From Echinicola soli (GTDB lineage Bacteria > Bacteroidota > Bacteroidia > Cytophagales > Cyclobacteriaceae): a stretch of 64,000 bases of DNA. A program made the position numbers and the translations under genes. The notes beneath the pieces are model-generated. The model was given only the letters and a program-made list of their open reading frames with translations. It was not told the DNA's origin and ran no database searches. The stretch spans positions 3,199,001 to 3,263,000 of the forward strand of contig NZ_CP041253.1 of assembly GCF_006575665.1 (NCBI RefSeq), read 5' to 3'. Shown piece by piece: positions 35,954 to 45,645 of this stretch (the first letter of the stretch is position 1; each line of letters begins with the position of its first letter).

Positions 35954-37591
35954 TCACTTTTGATAACCAGGGACATCGTTAGGTACGAATGCTACGTCGT
36001 CTATGTGACAGCTTGCTCCTGCTTCTCCATGGGCAATAAACCCTATTTCAACTTTTCCATTGATAACGGACACATTTTCGAGTGTTATACTGTTCCATTT
36101 ATCGTTGTCATTCTCCAAAGGTATGCTTTTTTGATGATTTCCACTTTCGGCATAGGCCTCCAGCCGGTCGAAATGGCCCGTATTCTTGACTTTCAGTGAC
36201 AGGGTATAGGTGCCGTCTTCCAAACTTACATACGGAGTGGAAGTGATCATCTGGTAAACCTTTCTTTTGAAGGTGACATTGTCAGAGATATTCAAGCTCC
36301 TTTCCCCGATGACGTGTATCCGGTCTTCTTTAGTATTGGCATGGTTTAGTACGGGGGATTGATCTGAATCAATTACGATGGTATTGCCCTGTTTGACATC
36401 GGAATACCAGCCCAAGAGCTGTTCTTGGATGGGTTTTACGGAGCTTGGTATGGCCTTTCGGTCAGCTTCAAAGCTGCTGTTCTTGACAAAATTATTATCC
36501 TCGGCAACACTCCATTCTCCGGTGGATTCATTCAGGTTCCAGGAATTAAGGGAGTTGAAGAAAGGCGTCTCGCCATCAAAGGAAAGTGGGCACCATTGGT
36601 TATACCCCAATCCGTTTCCAGCAAAGTCCGCCCAGCGGTCTCCACAGTAAATGACTGTTTCTTTTTTACTTCCCTTTACATTGACGAAAAAGCCTGTTTG
36701 GGTAATATGGGCATAATCATCATAACTCCCCGGGGTGATCAACATATTGTTTTCGGGTAAATACGGGCCTTTAACATCATCGGCAACCAGGTAAAAAGCA
36801 TGGCTGGAATCCCAACCATAGAGATTAGAGGCAAAGACATAGTATTTTCCATTATATTTTACCATGCAGTTTCCTTCACGTCCTGCCCCCTTGAATATTT
36901 GGGTGATATCAAGTAAATCCACTTTTCCGTCCTTGACGCCTATTTCGGAAATGTAAATCTTATGTCTTCCCTTGCCGTAGGAATATACCAGATAGGAAGT
37001 GCCCGTGTCTGGATCAGTGAAGACCGTTTGGTCACCGGTGTTGGGAGTCCCGATCCTATCTGTCATGTCCAGTCGGTTATGGCATTTAAAAGGCCCCGAA
37101 GGACTGTCCGAAAGGGCAATGAGTACATTGCTGTTATGTTGGACAAATAGGGCATATTTATCCATTTCCTTTACATAGGCCACGCCCAATCTCCCCATCC
37201 AAAATACACGTTGGTAGCTTTCTTCCACTTCTGACTTTTCCAGTACATTGCCTTTGGATTTCCAGTTGACCAAATCGGTGGATGTATAACAGGTGACGGC
37301 TTTAAAATGGGTTCGTTGATAGTTGACAGATGGATCCGCCCGGTATTGTTCCGCTTCTTCATAATGTACCCCATACCAAAAGTACTTTTCTACCCCATCT
37401 TCAGGGTCGGTAAAAGTGAATATGCCACCTCCTTGGCTATAAATGGGGGCACCGTCTTCGGTGTCCCAGAAGGTGTCGTTCTTAATGTTATTGTCTTGAG
37501 CATATACACAAAGACAGTTTATTAGAAGTAGCATCAATATCATGGGGACTACCTTGACGAGGACATAAGGCTCTTTTTTTAATTGATTCAT
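35954..37591 (-). CDS. Secreted GH43-family glycoside hydrolase with C-terminal beta-sandwich
   Basis: 545 residues from ATG at 37591 on the minus strand (MNQLKKEPYVLVKV). A longer frame to 37759 lacks a signal peptide at its start and is unlikely. Signal peptide ~1-31 ('VVPMILMLLLINCLCVYAQ'). Five-bladed GH43 propeller ~40-375: 'GAPIYSQGGGIFTF', 'YWYGVHYEEAEQYRADPS', 'AVTCYTSTDLVNWKSKG', 'GTPNTGDQTVFTDPDTGTSYLVYS' and 'REGNCMVKYNGKYYVFAS' (short blocks). The C-terminal module ~390-545 is a carbohydrate-binding-like beta-sandwich ('GTYTLSLKVKNTGHF', 'CHIDDVAFVPNDVPGY'). Subfamily is not certain; galactan- or arabinan-active enzymes of this kind accompany GH53. Points away from the neighbouring esterases. 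Confidence 0.88.
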   Translation of the reverse strand: MNQLKKEPYVLVKVVPMILMLLLINCLCVYAQDNNIKNDTFWDTEDGAPIYSQGGGIFTFTDPEDGVEKYFWYGVHYEEAEQYRADPSVNYQRTHFKAVTCYTSTDLVNWKSKGNVLEKSEVEESYQRVFWMGRLGVAYVKEMDKYALFVQHNSNVLIALSDSPSGPFKCHNRLDMTDRIGTPNTGDQTVFTDPDTGTSYLVYSYGKGRHKIYISEIGVKDGKVDLLDITQIFKGAGREGNCMVKYNGKYYVFASNLYGWDSSHAFYLVADDVKGPYLPENNMLITPGSYDDYAHITQTGFFVNVKGSKKETVIYCGDRWADFAGNGLGYNQWCPLSFDGETPFFNSLNSWNLNESTGEWSVAEDNNFVKNSSFEADRKAIPSSVKPIQEQLLGWYSDVKQGNTIVIDSDQSPVLNHANTKEDRIHVIGERSLNISDNVTFKRKVYQMITSTPYVSLEDGTYTLSLKVKNTGHFDRLEAYAESGNHQKSIPLENDNDKWNSITLENVSVINGKVEIGFIAHGEAGASCHIDDVAFVPNDVPGYQK

Positions 37592-38078
37592 AGGCTTGTT
37601 GTTTTGGGTTATTCTTATGAAAAGATAGTTTTCCACGGATTTATAAAACGCTATTTCTACAATACCCAATTTCCCTTTTGACTTTTTCCCAATTACTGTC
37701 ATTGAACATTGGGGCATCGGCATGCGCTGGATCACCGGTTGACACTTTCCATTTTGCAATGAAATGGTAGGTTGTCCTTTGGCCTAGGGTGGAATGAAAG
37801 AGGAGCATCTACCCGACTATTAGTAATAGTTTAAAGTTCAAGGTTATTATTGGATGTTAATTAATAGCATTAAATCTGTTTATAGACTACTCTTTGCCGT
37901 ATATGATCCATATTTGTCAAAAAGTATAAATTAATGCGAAGAAAAGTGTGCTGTGTTGTACTGGGGAATGCCTTTGTAAAACTAATAACGGGGCAGGCTA
38001 TTCCGACGAAGGAGGAATCTCCTAAAATAACCATAACATGACAAAGTAGGATTAATATGGTTTCTTTTTTGTTTTTTG
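37592..38078. other. Intergenic region between GH43 gene and repeat array
   Basis: No gene seen. Carries the promoter region of the divergent GH43 gene and, near 37995-38030, a repeat-like segment (CGACGAAGGAGGAATCTCC with AGGAG/CTCCT hairpin) of a type common between Bacteroidota genes. Confidence 0.45.
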
Positions 38079-39908
38079 CCACAAAGCCACTAAGTTTTTT
38101 TCGAGAAACAAAGGAGCTGACTGCACGACACTTCCCAACAAATCTACTTTGTGACTTCGAACCTTCGTGGCAAAAAAAGCACGCCACCTGTTGTTCCGAC
38201 AGCTGTGCTACGGAACCTCGATCAGTGGGTTTTTAGCTCAACACTTGTTAAAGTGCGGGCGGCAATACAGGTAAGCCACAAAGTCACCAAGGCACTAAGT
38301 TTTTTTTGGGGGAAACAAAGGTGCAGGCTACACGACACTTCCCAACAAATCTACTTTGTGACTTCGAGCCTTCGTGGCAAAAAAAGCAGGCCACCTGTTG
38401 TGCCGACAGCTGTGCTGTGGAACCATGAGCATTGAGTTTTCAACTCAACACTTGTTAAAGTGCGGGCGGCAATACAGGTAAGCCACAAAGTCACCAAGGC
38501 ACTAAGTTTTTTTTTGGGGAAACAAAGGTGCAGGCTACACGACACTTCCCAATAAATCTACTTTGTGACTTCGAGCCTTCGTGGCAAAAAAAAGCAGGCC
38601 ACCTGTTGTGCCGACAGCTGTGCTACGGAACCTCGATCAGTGGGTTTTTAGCTCAACACTCGTTAAAGTGCGGGAGGGCAATACAGGTAAACCACAAAGC
38701 CACAAAGCCACTAAGTTTTTTTGGAAACAAAGGAGCTGACTGCACGACACTTCCCAACAAATCTACTTTGTGACTTCGAGCCTTCGTGGCAAAAAAAGCG
38801 GGCCACCTGTTGTTCCGACAGCTGTTCTGAGGACCCGTGGGCAGTGAGTTTTTAGCTCAACACTCGTTAAAGTGCGGGAGGCAATACAGGTAAACCACAA
38901 AGTCACCAAGGCACTAAGTTTTTTTTGGGGAAACAAAGGTGCAGGCTACACGACACTTCCCAACAAATCTACTTTGTGACTTCGAGCCTTCGTGGCAAAA
39001 AAAGCACGCCACCTGTTGTGCCGACAGCTGTGCTACGGAACCTCGATCAGTGGGTTTTTAGCTCAACACTCGTTAAAGTGCGGGAGGCAATACAGGTAAA
39101 CCACAAAGCCACCAAGGCACTAAGTTTTTTTTTGGGGAAACAAAGGTGCAGGCTACACGACACTTCCCAACAAATCTACTTTGTGACTTCGAGCCTTCGT
39201 GGCAAAAAAAGCGGGCCACCTGTTGTTCCGACAGCTGTTCTGAGGACCCGTGGGCAGTGAGTTTTTAGCTCAACACTCGTTAAAGTGCGGGAGGCAATAC
39301 AGGTAAGCCACAAAGTCACCAAGGCACTAAGTTTTTTTTGGGGGAAACAAAGGTGCAGGCTACACGACACTTCCCAACAAATCTACTTTGTGACTTCGAG
39401 CCTTCGTGGCAAAAAAAGCACGCCACCTGTTGTGCCGACAGCTGTTCTGAGGCCCCGTGGGCAGTGAGTTTTTAGCTCAACACTCGTTAAAGTGCGGGCG
39501 GCAATACAGGTAAGCCACAAAGTCACCAAGGCACTAAGTTTTTTTTTGGGGAAACAAAGGTGCAGGCTACACGACACTTCCCAACAAATCTACTTTGTGA
39601 CTTCGAGTCTTCGTGGCAAAAAAAGCAGGCCACCTGTTGTTCCGACAGCTGTGCTGCGGAACCTCGATCAGTGGGTTTTTAGCTCAACACTCGTTAAAGT
39701 GCAGGAGGCAATACAGGTAAACCACAAAGCCACTAAGTTTTTTTGGAAACAAAGGTGCAGGCTACACGACACTTCCCAATAAATCTACTTTGTGACTTCG
39801 AGCCTTCGTGGCAAAAAAAAGCGGGCCACCTGTTGTTCCGACAGCGGTACTGCGGAACCGTGGGCAGTGAGTTTTTAGCTCAACACGTGTTAAAGTACGG
39901 GCAGCATA
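38079..39908. repeat. Nine-copy ~206-bp tandem repeat array
   Basis: Units start at 38079, 38276, 38483, 38692, 38895, 39101, 39308, 39515 and 39722 (each at CCACAAAG); periods are 197, 207, 209, 203, 206, 207, 207, 207. Each unit has two parts. (a) GCCACAAAGTCACCAAGGC ... CTTCGAGCCTTCGTGGCAAAA, whose ends are inverted and could pair. (b) A spacer with ACCTGT facing ACAGGT at the unit junction and CAACACTCGTTAAAGTGCGG. Within (b) two sequence types recur: CGGAACCTCGATCAGTGGG in units 1, 3, 5, 8 and a CCCGTGGGCAGTGAG type in 4, 6, 7, 9; unit 2 is intermediate. Irregular periods and short frames on both strands argue against coding. The array lies between divergently oriented GH43 and PL1 genes. 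Confidence 0.95.
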
Positions 39909-40101
39909 GAGCGTTTGATCTTTTCTATTAAGTGTTATAAGTGAAGAGTCGATATATTCAGGGTGACAAGTGCAGAAAAGAATTTACAAGATCGTTCACC
40001 GATGGAAATTAACAGTCTAAATGAACTAAAATATATTATTTTACAATCGTTGGCCATATTAGACAATAGGGGCCTAACAAAAGACACCTACTATACCATA
40101 A

Positions 40102-41634
40102 ATGAACAAAAATATAGTAATCCGAATAGCCCAAAGCCTGTTTATTATTGCCCTTTTTAGTACATCGCTGAATACCTTGGCACAGGATACGAAACGTATT
40201 GGGGAGGCCTCATTGTCCGGACAGATTCCGCCACATCCTCCTCGCTTGCCCGAAGGAGAAATTCCCGCTTTTCCGGGAGCTTGGGGTGGAGGGATGTTTA
40301 CCACCGGAGGCCGTGGAGGAAAGGTAATCGCCGTGACCAATCTCCATGACCGTGGGGAAGGCAGCTTACGTGCAGCCCTGGAGGCGGAAGGCCCCCGAAT
40401 AGTAGTGTTCAGCGTGGCCGGTACGATCGATGTATCTGAAGATATCAATATTGACCATCCCCATATCACCATAGCGGGCCAGTCTGCTCCTGGAGATGGT
40501 ATTTGCATAAAAGGAACCCTAAACATCAATACGCACAATGTGATTGTTCGCCATATACGGGTTCGTAGGGGAATACCTGAGGGAGGCCAAGGAGATGATA
40601 ATATCGGCGGTAATCCTGAGCACCATATCATCATCGATCACTGCTCGACCAGTTGGGGAATGGATGAAAATATTTCGCTTTATAGACACATGAGGTCTTC
40701 GCTGGATGGAGAAACCAGGATAAAGGATCCAGCAAAACACATCACCATCCAATGGACCATTTCCAGTGAAGCACTGGATGCCAGGGGGCATGCCTTTGGA
40801 GGAACATGGGGAGGAAATCCATCCACTTTTCACCATAATCTTTTTGCCTGTAACACGGCCAGAAACCCTTCTATAGGGATGTCAGGAGACTTTGATTTCC
40901 GTAACAATGTGATTTTTAACTGGCAGCACCGTACCATGGACGGTGGGGACGAAACCTCGCAAATCAATGTGATCAACAATTACTACAAACCTGGCCCTGC
41001 GACCAATGAGAACATGAAGGCCGTGTTTGCCCGTATCGAGTCCCGCCACATGTATTCTCCAGGAAGTGCTTGGGCAGCGGGAGGGTGGTACCCTGAGGAG
41101 GATGACAGGCCGGGTAAATGGTATGTCGCCGGCAACATGATGTACGGTAACCAAACCATAAGTCTTGATAATTGGAAGGGAATGCGCGGGCCGACAGACG
41201 TTGCAAAGGTCAATACGCCTTTTGTCGGATGGCCGGTAGCTCCGCATCAGACCGCAAATGAAGCCTTTCAGGCAGTCCTAGAGAAAGCTGGGGCGACCTT
41301 GCCCAGGCGTGATGCAGTGGATCAGCGCGTCACCCAAATGGTACGTACTGGCCAGACCTTGACCCCAACAGGAATCTTAAAGGATATTTCAGAAGTGGGA
41401 GGATACCCTAACCTTGTATTTGAGGCAGATGAGGTTCCCGTGGACAGCGATGGTGATGGAATGCCGGATGAATGGGAAAAGAAATATGGTCTTGATCCCC
41501 ATAACAGTGAGGATGGGCCAAAGGACAGTGATGGAGACGGATATACCAATGTGGAAGAATACCTCAATGGTACTGATCCCAATGAAAACATAAATTATAG
41601 AAACCTAGGCAATAACGTGGATAGGATCAGTTGA
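40102..41634 (+). CDS. Secreted pectate lyase-like protein (PL1) with calcium-binding repeats
   Basis: 510 residues, signal peptide ~1-27 ('LFIIALFSTSLNTLAQ'). Right-handed parallel beta-helix of the pectate lyase 1 type ~50-400: 'FPGAWGGGMFTTGGRGGKVI', 'LRAALEAEGPRIVVFSVAGTI', 'ITIAGQSAPGDGICIKG', 'NVIVRHIRVRRG', 'IIIDHCSTSWGMDENIS' (short blocks). The C-terminus ~445-495 has two thrombospondin-3/dockerin-like acidic loops, DSDGDGMPDEWE and DSDGDGYTNVEE, expected to bind calcium. PL1 lyases cut polygalacturonan by beta-elimination; this subgroup is less well characterised. Begins right after the tandem repeat array. Confidence 0.92.
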   Translation: MNKNIVIRIAQSLFIIALFSTSLNTLAQDTKRIGEASLSGQIPPHPPRLPEGEIPAFPGAWGGGMFTTGGRGGKVIAVTNLHDRGEGSLRAALEAEGPRIVVFSVAGTIDVSEDINIDHPHITIAGQSAPGDGICIKGTLNINTHNVIVRHIRVRRGIPEGGQGDDNIGGNPEHHIIIDHCSTSWGMDENISLYRHMRSSLDGETRIKDPAKHITIQWTISSEALDARGHAFGGTWGGNPSTFHHNLFACNTARNPSIGMSGDFDFRNNVIFNWQHRTMDGGDETSQINVINNYYKPGPATNENMKAVFARIESRHMYSPGSAWAAGGWYPEEDDRPGKWYVAGNMMYGNQTISLDNWKGMRGPTDVAKVNTPFVGWPVAPHQTANEAFQAVLEKAGATLPRRDAVDQRVTQMVRTGQTLTPTGILKDISEVGGYPNLVFEADEVPVDSDGDGMPDEWEKKYGLDPHNSEDGPKDSDGDGYTNVEEYLNGTDPNENINYRNLGNNVDRIS

Positions 41635-42003
41635 CCCAGTGCTGATAGTCCTTTCAATGGAAACCTAATCCTTAACGTATCTTTATTTCCAGAGCAATCT
41701 GAAAAAGTGGAATTTGATCTTACTTGGCAAGTAATTGAGTTGTCAAGGGCATGAAAAGCTATGGTTTTAATCAGGATTATGTATTAGGAATCGTAGTAGT
41801 CTGTCCCGAAATCCTTCGGGACAGACTGACGAATATCGGGAAAGAGCTGAAAGTGCAATAAAATCAACTAGTTTGGAGGTGTGAGCGTAGCACCGCTACG
41901 GTGCATCCTGTCTGGCCGCCAGATAGACCCGAAAACTAAAGCGTAGCGGCTGATTTTGAAGAAATTTCGGGTCGTAAAAGATAGACTAATGCATATTTGG
42001 GGT
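41635..42003. other. Intergenic region with REP-like palindromes
   Basis: No gene seen. Contains the hairpin 41798-41827 and, around 41884-41905, overlapping palindromes built on CGTAGC/GCTACG and GCACCG/CGGTGC, followed by a further GCGTAGCGGC. These are dispersed-repeat-like sequences between the convergent PL1 and COG0523 genes. Confidence 0.55.
41798..41827. repeat. 13-bp perfect hairpin between convergent genes
   Basis: AGTCTGTCCCGAA (41798-41810) and TTCGGGACAGACT (41815-41827), loop ATCC. No T-run on either side, so it is a REP-like palindrome or a weak factor-assisted stop rather than a classical terminator. Confidence 0.7.
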
Positions 42004-43200
42004 TTAAGGAAAGGGATCCTCAAATGAGGCTGGGTCGAATTGGAGGGCTTCTTCATAGGAGCATAGGCAGTCTAGAAGTTCTTGTTGAATTCGGTTTTGT
42101 TCCAGCCCGGTGCCGATGATTACCAACTCATTAGTGCGATCTCCAAAGTCTGGGTGCCAGTTTGTATTGAGGGATTCCTTGATCTCGGAATAGTAGGGGT
42201 GATTTTGCCATTCTGCCTGTGGGATGGATGCCCACCAATTACCATAGGGCTCCGCTTGGACAGATTTTCCAGCTTGGTTCCATAGTAGTGCTTTGTCGGG
42301 TCTGGAGACTATCCAGAACAGTCCTTTACTTCTTAAAATAGTCGATGGCCAGTTCCGGGTGACAAAATCCCAAAGTCTTTTGGGATGAAAGGGCCTTTTC
42401 TCTCTAAATACAAACGAGCAAATGCCATATTCTTCCGTTTCAGGGCTGTGGTGGTTGTTCAGTTCTTGAATCCAGCCTGCGGATTGGGAGGCCTTGTCAA
42501 AATCAAATAGCCCTGTATTGATGATGAGATTGGGAGGTATCTTTCCTTGTGTTGCTTCGATCAGCTTGGCCACTGGATTGAGCTTTTTGATCAGCGCCCT
42601 CACCATTTCAAGCTGCGATTTGGTGATCAGGTCAATTTTGTTCAGGACAATTACGTCCGCAAATTCCACTTGATCTGTTAGGAGGTGAACGATGGATCTG
42701 TCATCTTCCTGCCCTTCTTCCATCTGCCGATCTGCCAGTTTATCTGCTGAAATAAAATCATCCAGAAAGTTTAACACATCCACCACGGTAACCATCGTGT
42801 CCAGCCGGGTGAGCTTATCAAGATCCAGTAAAGGTTCACCGGTTTCAAAGGTAAAGGTCTGTGCGACAGGAATCGGTTCAGAAATCCCCGTGCTTTCTAT
42901 GATGAGGTAATCGAACTTACCCTGGATCGCAAGCTTTTGGACTTCCTCGATGAGATCTTCCCGCAGGGTGCAGCAGATGCAGCCATTGCTCATCTCTACG
43001 AGTTTTTCTTCTGTCCTTGATAGCTTGACCTGATTATCTATCACTTGGGCATCCACGTTGATTTCACTCATGTCATTGACGATCACGGCTACCTTCAGTC
43101 CTTCGCGGTTGTGGAGGATGTGGTTTAGAATGGTGGTTTTTCCTGCTCCCAAAAAACCGCTTAAGACAGTGACAGGGAGTTTTTTATGGTTTGTTTTCAT
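42004..43200 (-). CDS. COG0523/CobW-family GTPase, putative zinc metallochaperone
   Basis: 398 residues. P-loop GFLGAGKT (15-22), the CxCC metal site '[10 protein letters not shown]' (C74, C76, C77), Walker B-like '[12 protein letters not shown]', G4 'NKIDL', and a C-terminal CobW_C domain ('[21 protein letters not shown]'). The family moves zinc or cobalt to client proteins; members next to MerC-type proteins and with Zur-like operators serve in zinc limitation. It starts 7 nt after the MerC-like gene's stop and is co-transcribed from the promoter at 43620-43658. Confidence 0.93.
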   Translation of the reverse strand: MKTNHKKLPVTVLSGFLGAGKTTILNHILHNREGLKVAVIVNDMSEINVDAQVIDNQVKLSRTEEKLVEMSNGCICCTLREDLIEEVQKLAIQGKFDYLIIESTGISEPIPVAQTFTFETGEPLLDLDKLTRLDTMVTVVDVLNFLDDFISADKLADRQMEEGQEDDRSIVHLLTDQVEFADVIVLNKIDLITKSQLEMVRALIKKLNPVAKLIEATQGKIPPNLIINTGLFDFDKASQSAGWIQELNNHHSPETEEYGICSFVFREKRPFHPKRLWDFVTRNWPSTILRSKGLFWIVSRPDKALLWNQAGKSVQAEPYGNWWASIPQAEWQNHPYYSEIKESLNTNWHPDFGDRTNELVIIGTGLEQNRIQQELLDCLCSYEEALQFDPASFEDPFP

Positions 43201-43207
43201 TGTGAGA

Positions 43208-43591
43208 TTAACCGTATATGTATTTCCAATTGATAAAATGGGAAAAGGCGATGAGGAAGGCTCCTATGCTTATGGTGATGTGGCTGATACGATGAGCTTG
43301 GTGGTCATGAAGAAGATGGCCGATACCAATAATCATAAAACCTGAAGTAGCAATGCATAACGGCAAAGGGCGACGATGATGTTTTCGAAACCCATGACCC
43401 AGCGAAATGGTGGCGATGATGGCACTGATGATCAGTACACTATATTCGATCCATGGTTCGGAAAGAAATTTAAGGCCAGCAAGTGGTGTCAGGACGAGAA
43501 TAAATGGCATTGCAGCGCAATGAATGCCGCATAAAAGCGATGCGGAGATCCCGAAAAAATCCATTGGGCTGTCTTTGAATAGAGATTTCAT
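43208..43591 (-). CDS. MerC-domain inner-membrane protein
   Basis: 127 residues with four hydrophobic segments. '[19 protein letters not shown]' contains the paired Cys of MerC (C21, C25 region), and '[21 protein letters not shown]' is the C-terminal segment. MerC proteins were named for mercuric ion uptake; in Bacteroidota they often pair with COG0523 GTPases under zinc control, suggesting a zinc transport or sensing role. The upstream region holds a consensus promoter overlapping a palindrome. First gene of a two-gene operon with 42004-43200. Confidence 0.9.
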   Translation of the reverse strand: MKSLFKDSPMDFFGISASLLCGIHCAAMPFILVLTPLAGLKFLSEPWIEYSVLIISAIIATISLGHGFRKHHRRPLPLCIATSGFMIIGIGHLLHDHQAHRISHITISIGAFLIAFSHFINWKYIYG

Positions 43592-43619
43592 GCCTTTTTA
43601 ATTTTGTGCAACTTGAAGG

Positions 43620-43658
43620 CAAATATAGCTGAAAAAAACGTAAACGCAACTATGTTGC
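43620..43658 (-). promoter_or_regulatory. Bacteroidota promoter overlapping Zur-like palindrome, for MerC-COG0523 operon
   Basis: On the minus strand, TTG (plus 43647-43649) is followed after exactly 19 nt by TATATTTG (plus 43620-43627), matching the Bacteroidota -33/-7 consensus (TTG, TAnnTTTG). The -33 element lies inside the palindrome GCAAC-TAT-GTTGC (43646-43658), and a half site TGCAAC is at 43608-43613 downstream. Fur-family repressors bind such palindromes. Zur is proposed because both genes belong to zinc-limitation families; the binding protein itself is not in this window. Confidence 0.65.
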
Positions 43659-43925
43659 AAATACAAACATTTATAACATAACATAATCATTGCAAAAGGG
43701 TGGGGCTATTTTTTTGAAAAAAAGATTACCTTAGTAATGGAGCAGTGGCTCATCGGTTTGAAGGAAGGGGTTTTTGGCTTCTTTTAGTCTTGTTCACCTC
43801 CTTCATTGCCGTTTTGAGACTACTGCTTGGCAAACCTGTTTCTGTTGGTAGGTACATTACTGTGGAAATTTGGCAAGCTATTTATAATCATTCCATCCAG
43901 CCTTTAAATAACCATTAAATACCCT
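43659..43925. other. Intergenic region between divergent MerC operon and sulfatase gene
   Basis: No gene seen; AT-rich. Together with 43592-43658 it separates the divergent genes by 334 nt. The sulfatase promoter must be here, but no clear consensus was found by eye. Confidence 0.4.
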
Positions 43926-45401
43926 ATGAAAGCACATGTTTTATTGCTACTTTTTTTAGGTGCGATCACTAGCTATGCCATTGGCCAGGTCGCAGAGAAC
44001 AGACGACCAAATATTGTTTTTTGTCTTGCCGATGACTGGGGTTGGCCCCATGCAGGAGCTTATGGGGACAGCACGGTAAAAACCCCAAACTTCGACCGGC
44101 TTGCCAAAGAAGGTATTCTCTTTAATCAAGCGTATGTATCAAGCCCCTCGTGTACGCCAAGTAGAAATGCATTTATTACAGGAAAATACCATTGGGAACT
44201 TGGTCCTGGTGCAAATCTATGGAGTACCCTTCCCGTGGAGCACCAGAGTTTTATACATCTATTAGCTGATGAAGGCTATGTTACGGGAAGGACAGAAGCA
44301 AAAACCTGGGGGCCTGGAAACCTGGAAAGTTGGACTTCTCACCATGGCGCCCATCCCTCCCATACTGCTTATCAAACTTTCGGGGAATTTCTCGATAAGA
44401 CGGAGGCAAAGGAGAAGCCATTCTTCTTTTGGCTAGGCTCAGCAGATCCTCATCGTCCCTATGGAAGAGGCACTGGTGAAGACAACGGAATAGATATTTC
44501 AACAGTCAACTTATTTAGACATTTCCCCGACGTAAAGACGGTGCGAAGTGATGTGGCTGACTATTATGTGGAAGTCCAGCGTTGGGACAGCCTTGTGGGA
44601 TCGGTCATTGCCCAACTCGAAGCGATGGACATGCTGGACAACACCATTATTATCATGACCGGTGATCATGGGATGCCATTTCCCCGTGGCAAAGGTAATC
44701 TTTACGATTCGGGTGTTCGCGTACCTTTTGCGGTTTATTGGGGCAGCCAAGTGGCACAAGGGCGTAAAGTGGAGGACTTTATTTCCTTTGCAGATATTGC
44801 TCCCACATTACTTGAAGTGGCAGGAGTGCAGGTGCCTGATGATATGACTGGCGAGAGTTTTCTGAATATTTTAATGTCGGATAAATCAGGGAGGGTAGAT
44901 CCTGAAAAACGTTCAGAAGTCGTGTTCGGTAGAGAGCGACATGTGCCGGCCCAGGAAAAACCTAATATGAGTGGGTATCCATCCCGTGGATACCGGAACG
45001 ATGAATTTCTCTACATCCGTAATTACCAACCCGCCCTATGGCCCGCAGGAACCGGCCAATTAGGATCCACCAATTACCCCAGCCAATGGTATGCTGATTG
45101 TGATGGTGGGCCTACGAAGGATTATATCATTGCCAATAAGGACAAGGATTTAGAGCACATTTTTGCTTATCAACTTAGCTTTGCAAAAAGGCCTGCAGAG
45201 GAACTCTATGACCTGAGAAATGATCCAGACCAGTTGATCAATGTGGCTGCCCGGGCGGATTATGCGGAGGAGTTGGAAAACCTGAGGGAAAGGCTCTATC
45301 AAAAGCTACAAAAGCTAAACGACCCCCGCGCAGAAGATCCTGACTATGATGGGTTTGACCAACATCCCTATTTGGGTGGTGGTGGCGGAAAAAAGCCATA
45401 A
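43926..45401 (+). CDS. Secreted type I sulfatase (formylglycine-dependent)
   Basis: 491 residues, signal peptide ~1-20. Alkaline-phosphatase-like sulfatase: metal-binding 'RPNIVFCLADDWGW' with D36 and D37, and formylglycine motif C76-T-P-S-R at 75-80 ('SSPSCTPSRNAFITG'). Further blocks are 'GDHGMPFPRGKGNLYDSGVRVPF' (metal Asp/His) and 'DIAPTLLEVAGV'. The CxPSR form needs an anaerobic or FGE-type maturase encoded elsewhere. Closest in character to the heparan N-sulfatase-like S1 subgroup, by general look only. It is flanked by pectin/arabinan enzymes, so the substrate may be a sulfated plant or algal polysaccharide. The C-terminus ends in a Gly/Lys-rich tail. Confidence 0.92.
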   Translation: MKAHVLLLLFLGAITSYAIGQVAENRRPNIVFCLADDWGWPHAGAYGDSTVKTPNFDRLAKEGILFNQAYVSSPSCTPSRNAFITGKYHWELGPGANLWSTLPVEHQSFIHLLADEGYVTGRTEAKTWGPGNLESWTSHHGAHPSHTAYQTFGEFLDKTEAKEKPFFFWLGSADPHRPYGRGTGEDNGIDISTVNLFRHFPDVKTVRSDVADYYVEVQRWDSLVGSVIAQLEAMDMLDNTIIIMTGDHGMPFPRGKGNLYDSGVRVPFAVYWGSQVAQGRKVEDFISFADIAPTLLEVAGVQVPDDMTGESFLNILMSDKSGRVDPEKRSEVVFGRERHVPAQEKPNMSGYPSRGYRNDEFLYIRNYQPALWPAGTGQLGSTNYPSQWYADCDGGPTKDYIIANKDKDLEHIFAYQLSFAKRPAEELYDLRNDPDQLINVAARADYAEELENLRERLYQKLQKLNDPRAEDPDYDGFDQHPYLGGGGGKKP

Positions 45402-45645
45402 CGGGATGTTTCAAAAATGATGTGTTTGCAGTTAGAAGAGTATCTTGGGTCAGGTTTGAAGGTACCTTTGGGCGTAGGTTTCAACGAACCCAAATCAGTG
45501 CTGTAATTTTATAGGGATCAAGTAGACGGTTGTTTATGGTTGTGCTAAATCAAATTAGCATTCAAAATAATCTATACTGAAGCCTTGAGGAAATTAATTT
45601 GATGTGTAAATTAGAGGTCTTACGAACAGTAACTCCAATTAACCC

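Noticed and set aside
38079..39908. CRISPR array
   Set aside because: Units are ~206 bp with near-identical sequence throughout and no short repeat/unique spacer pattern; no cas genes are nearby.
38151..39931. Open frames of 60-111 codons on both strands inside the tandem repeats
   Set aside because: They only repeat with the DNA unit, appear on both strands, and are broken by unit lengths that are not multiples of three (197, 209, 203, 206).
39963..40160. 65-codon frame before the pectate lyase gene
   Set aside because: Overlaps the signal-peptide part of the PL1 gene in another frame and has no recognisable features.
40074..40634. 186-codon antisense frame over the PL1 gene
   Set aside because: Fully opposite a strongly recognisable pectate lyase coding sequence; no signal or domain.
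41798..41827. Rho-independent terminator between PL1 and COG0523 genes
   Set aside because: A perfect stem but no T-run on either strand; listed as a REP-like hairpin instead.
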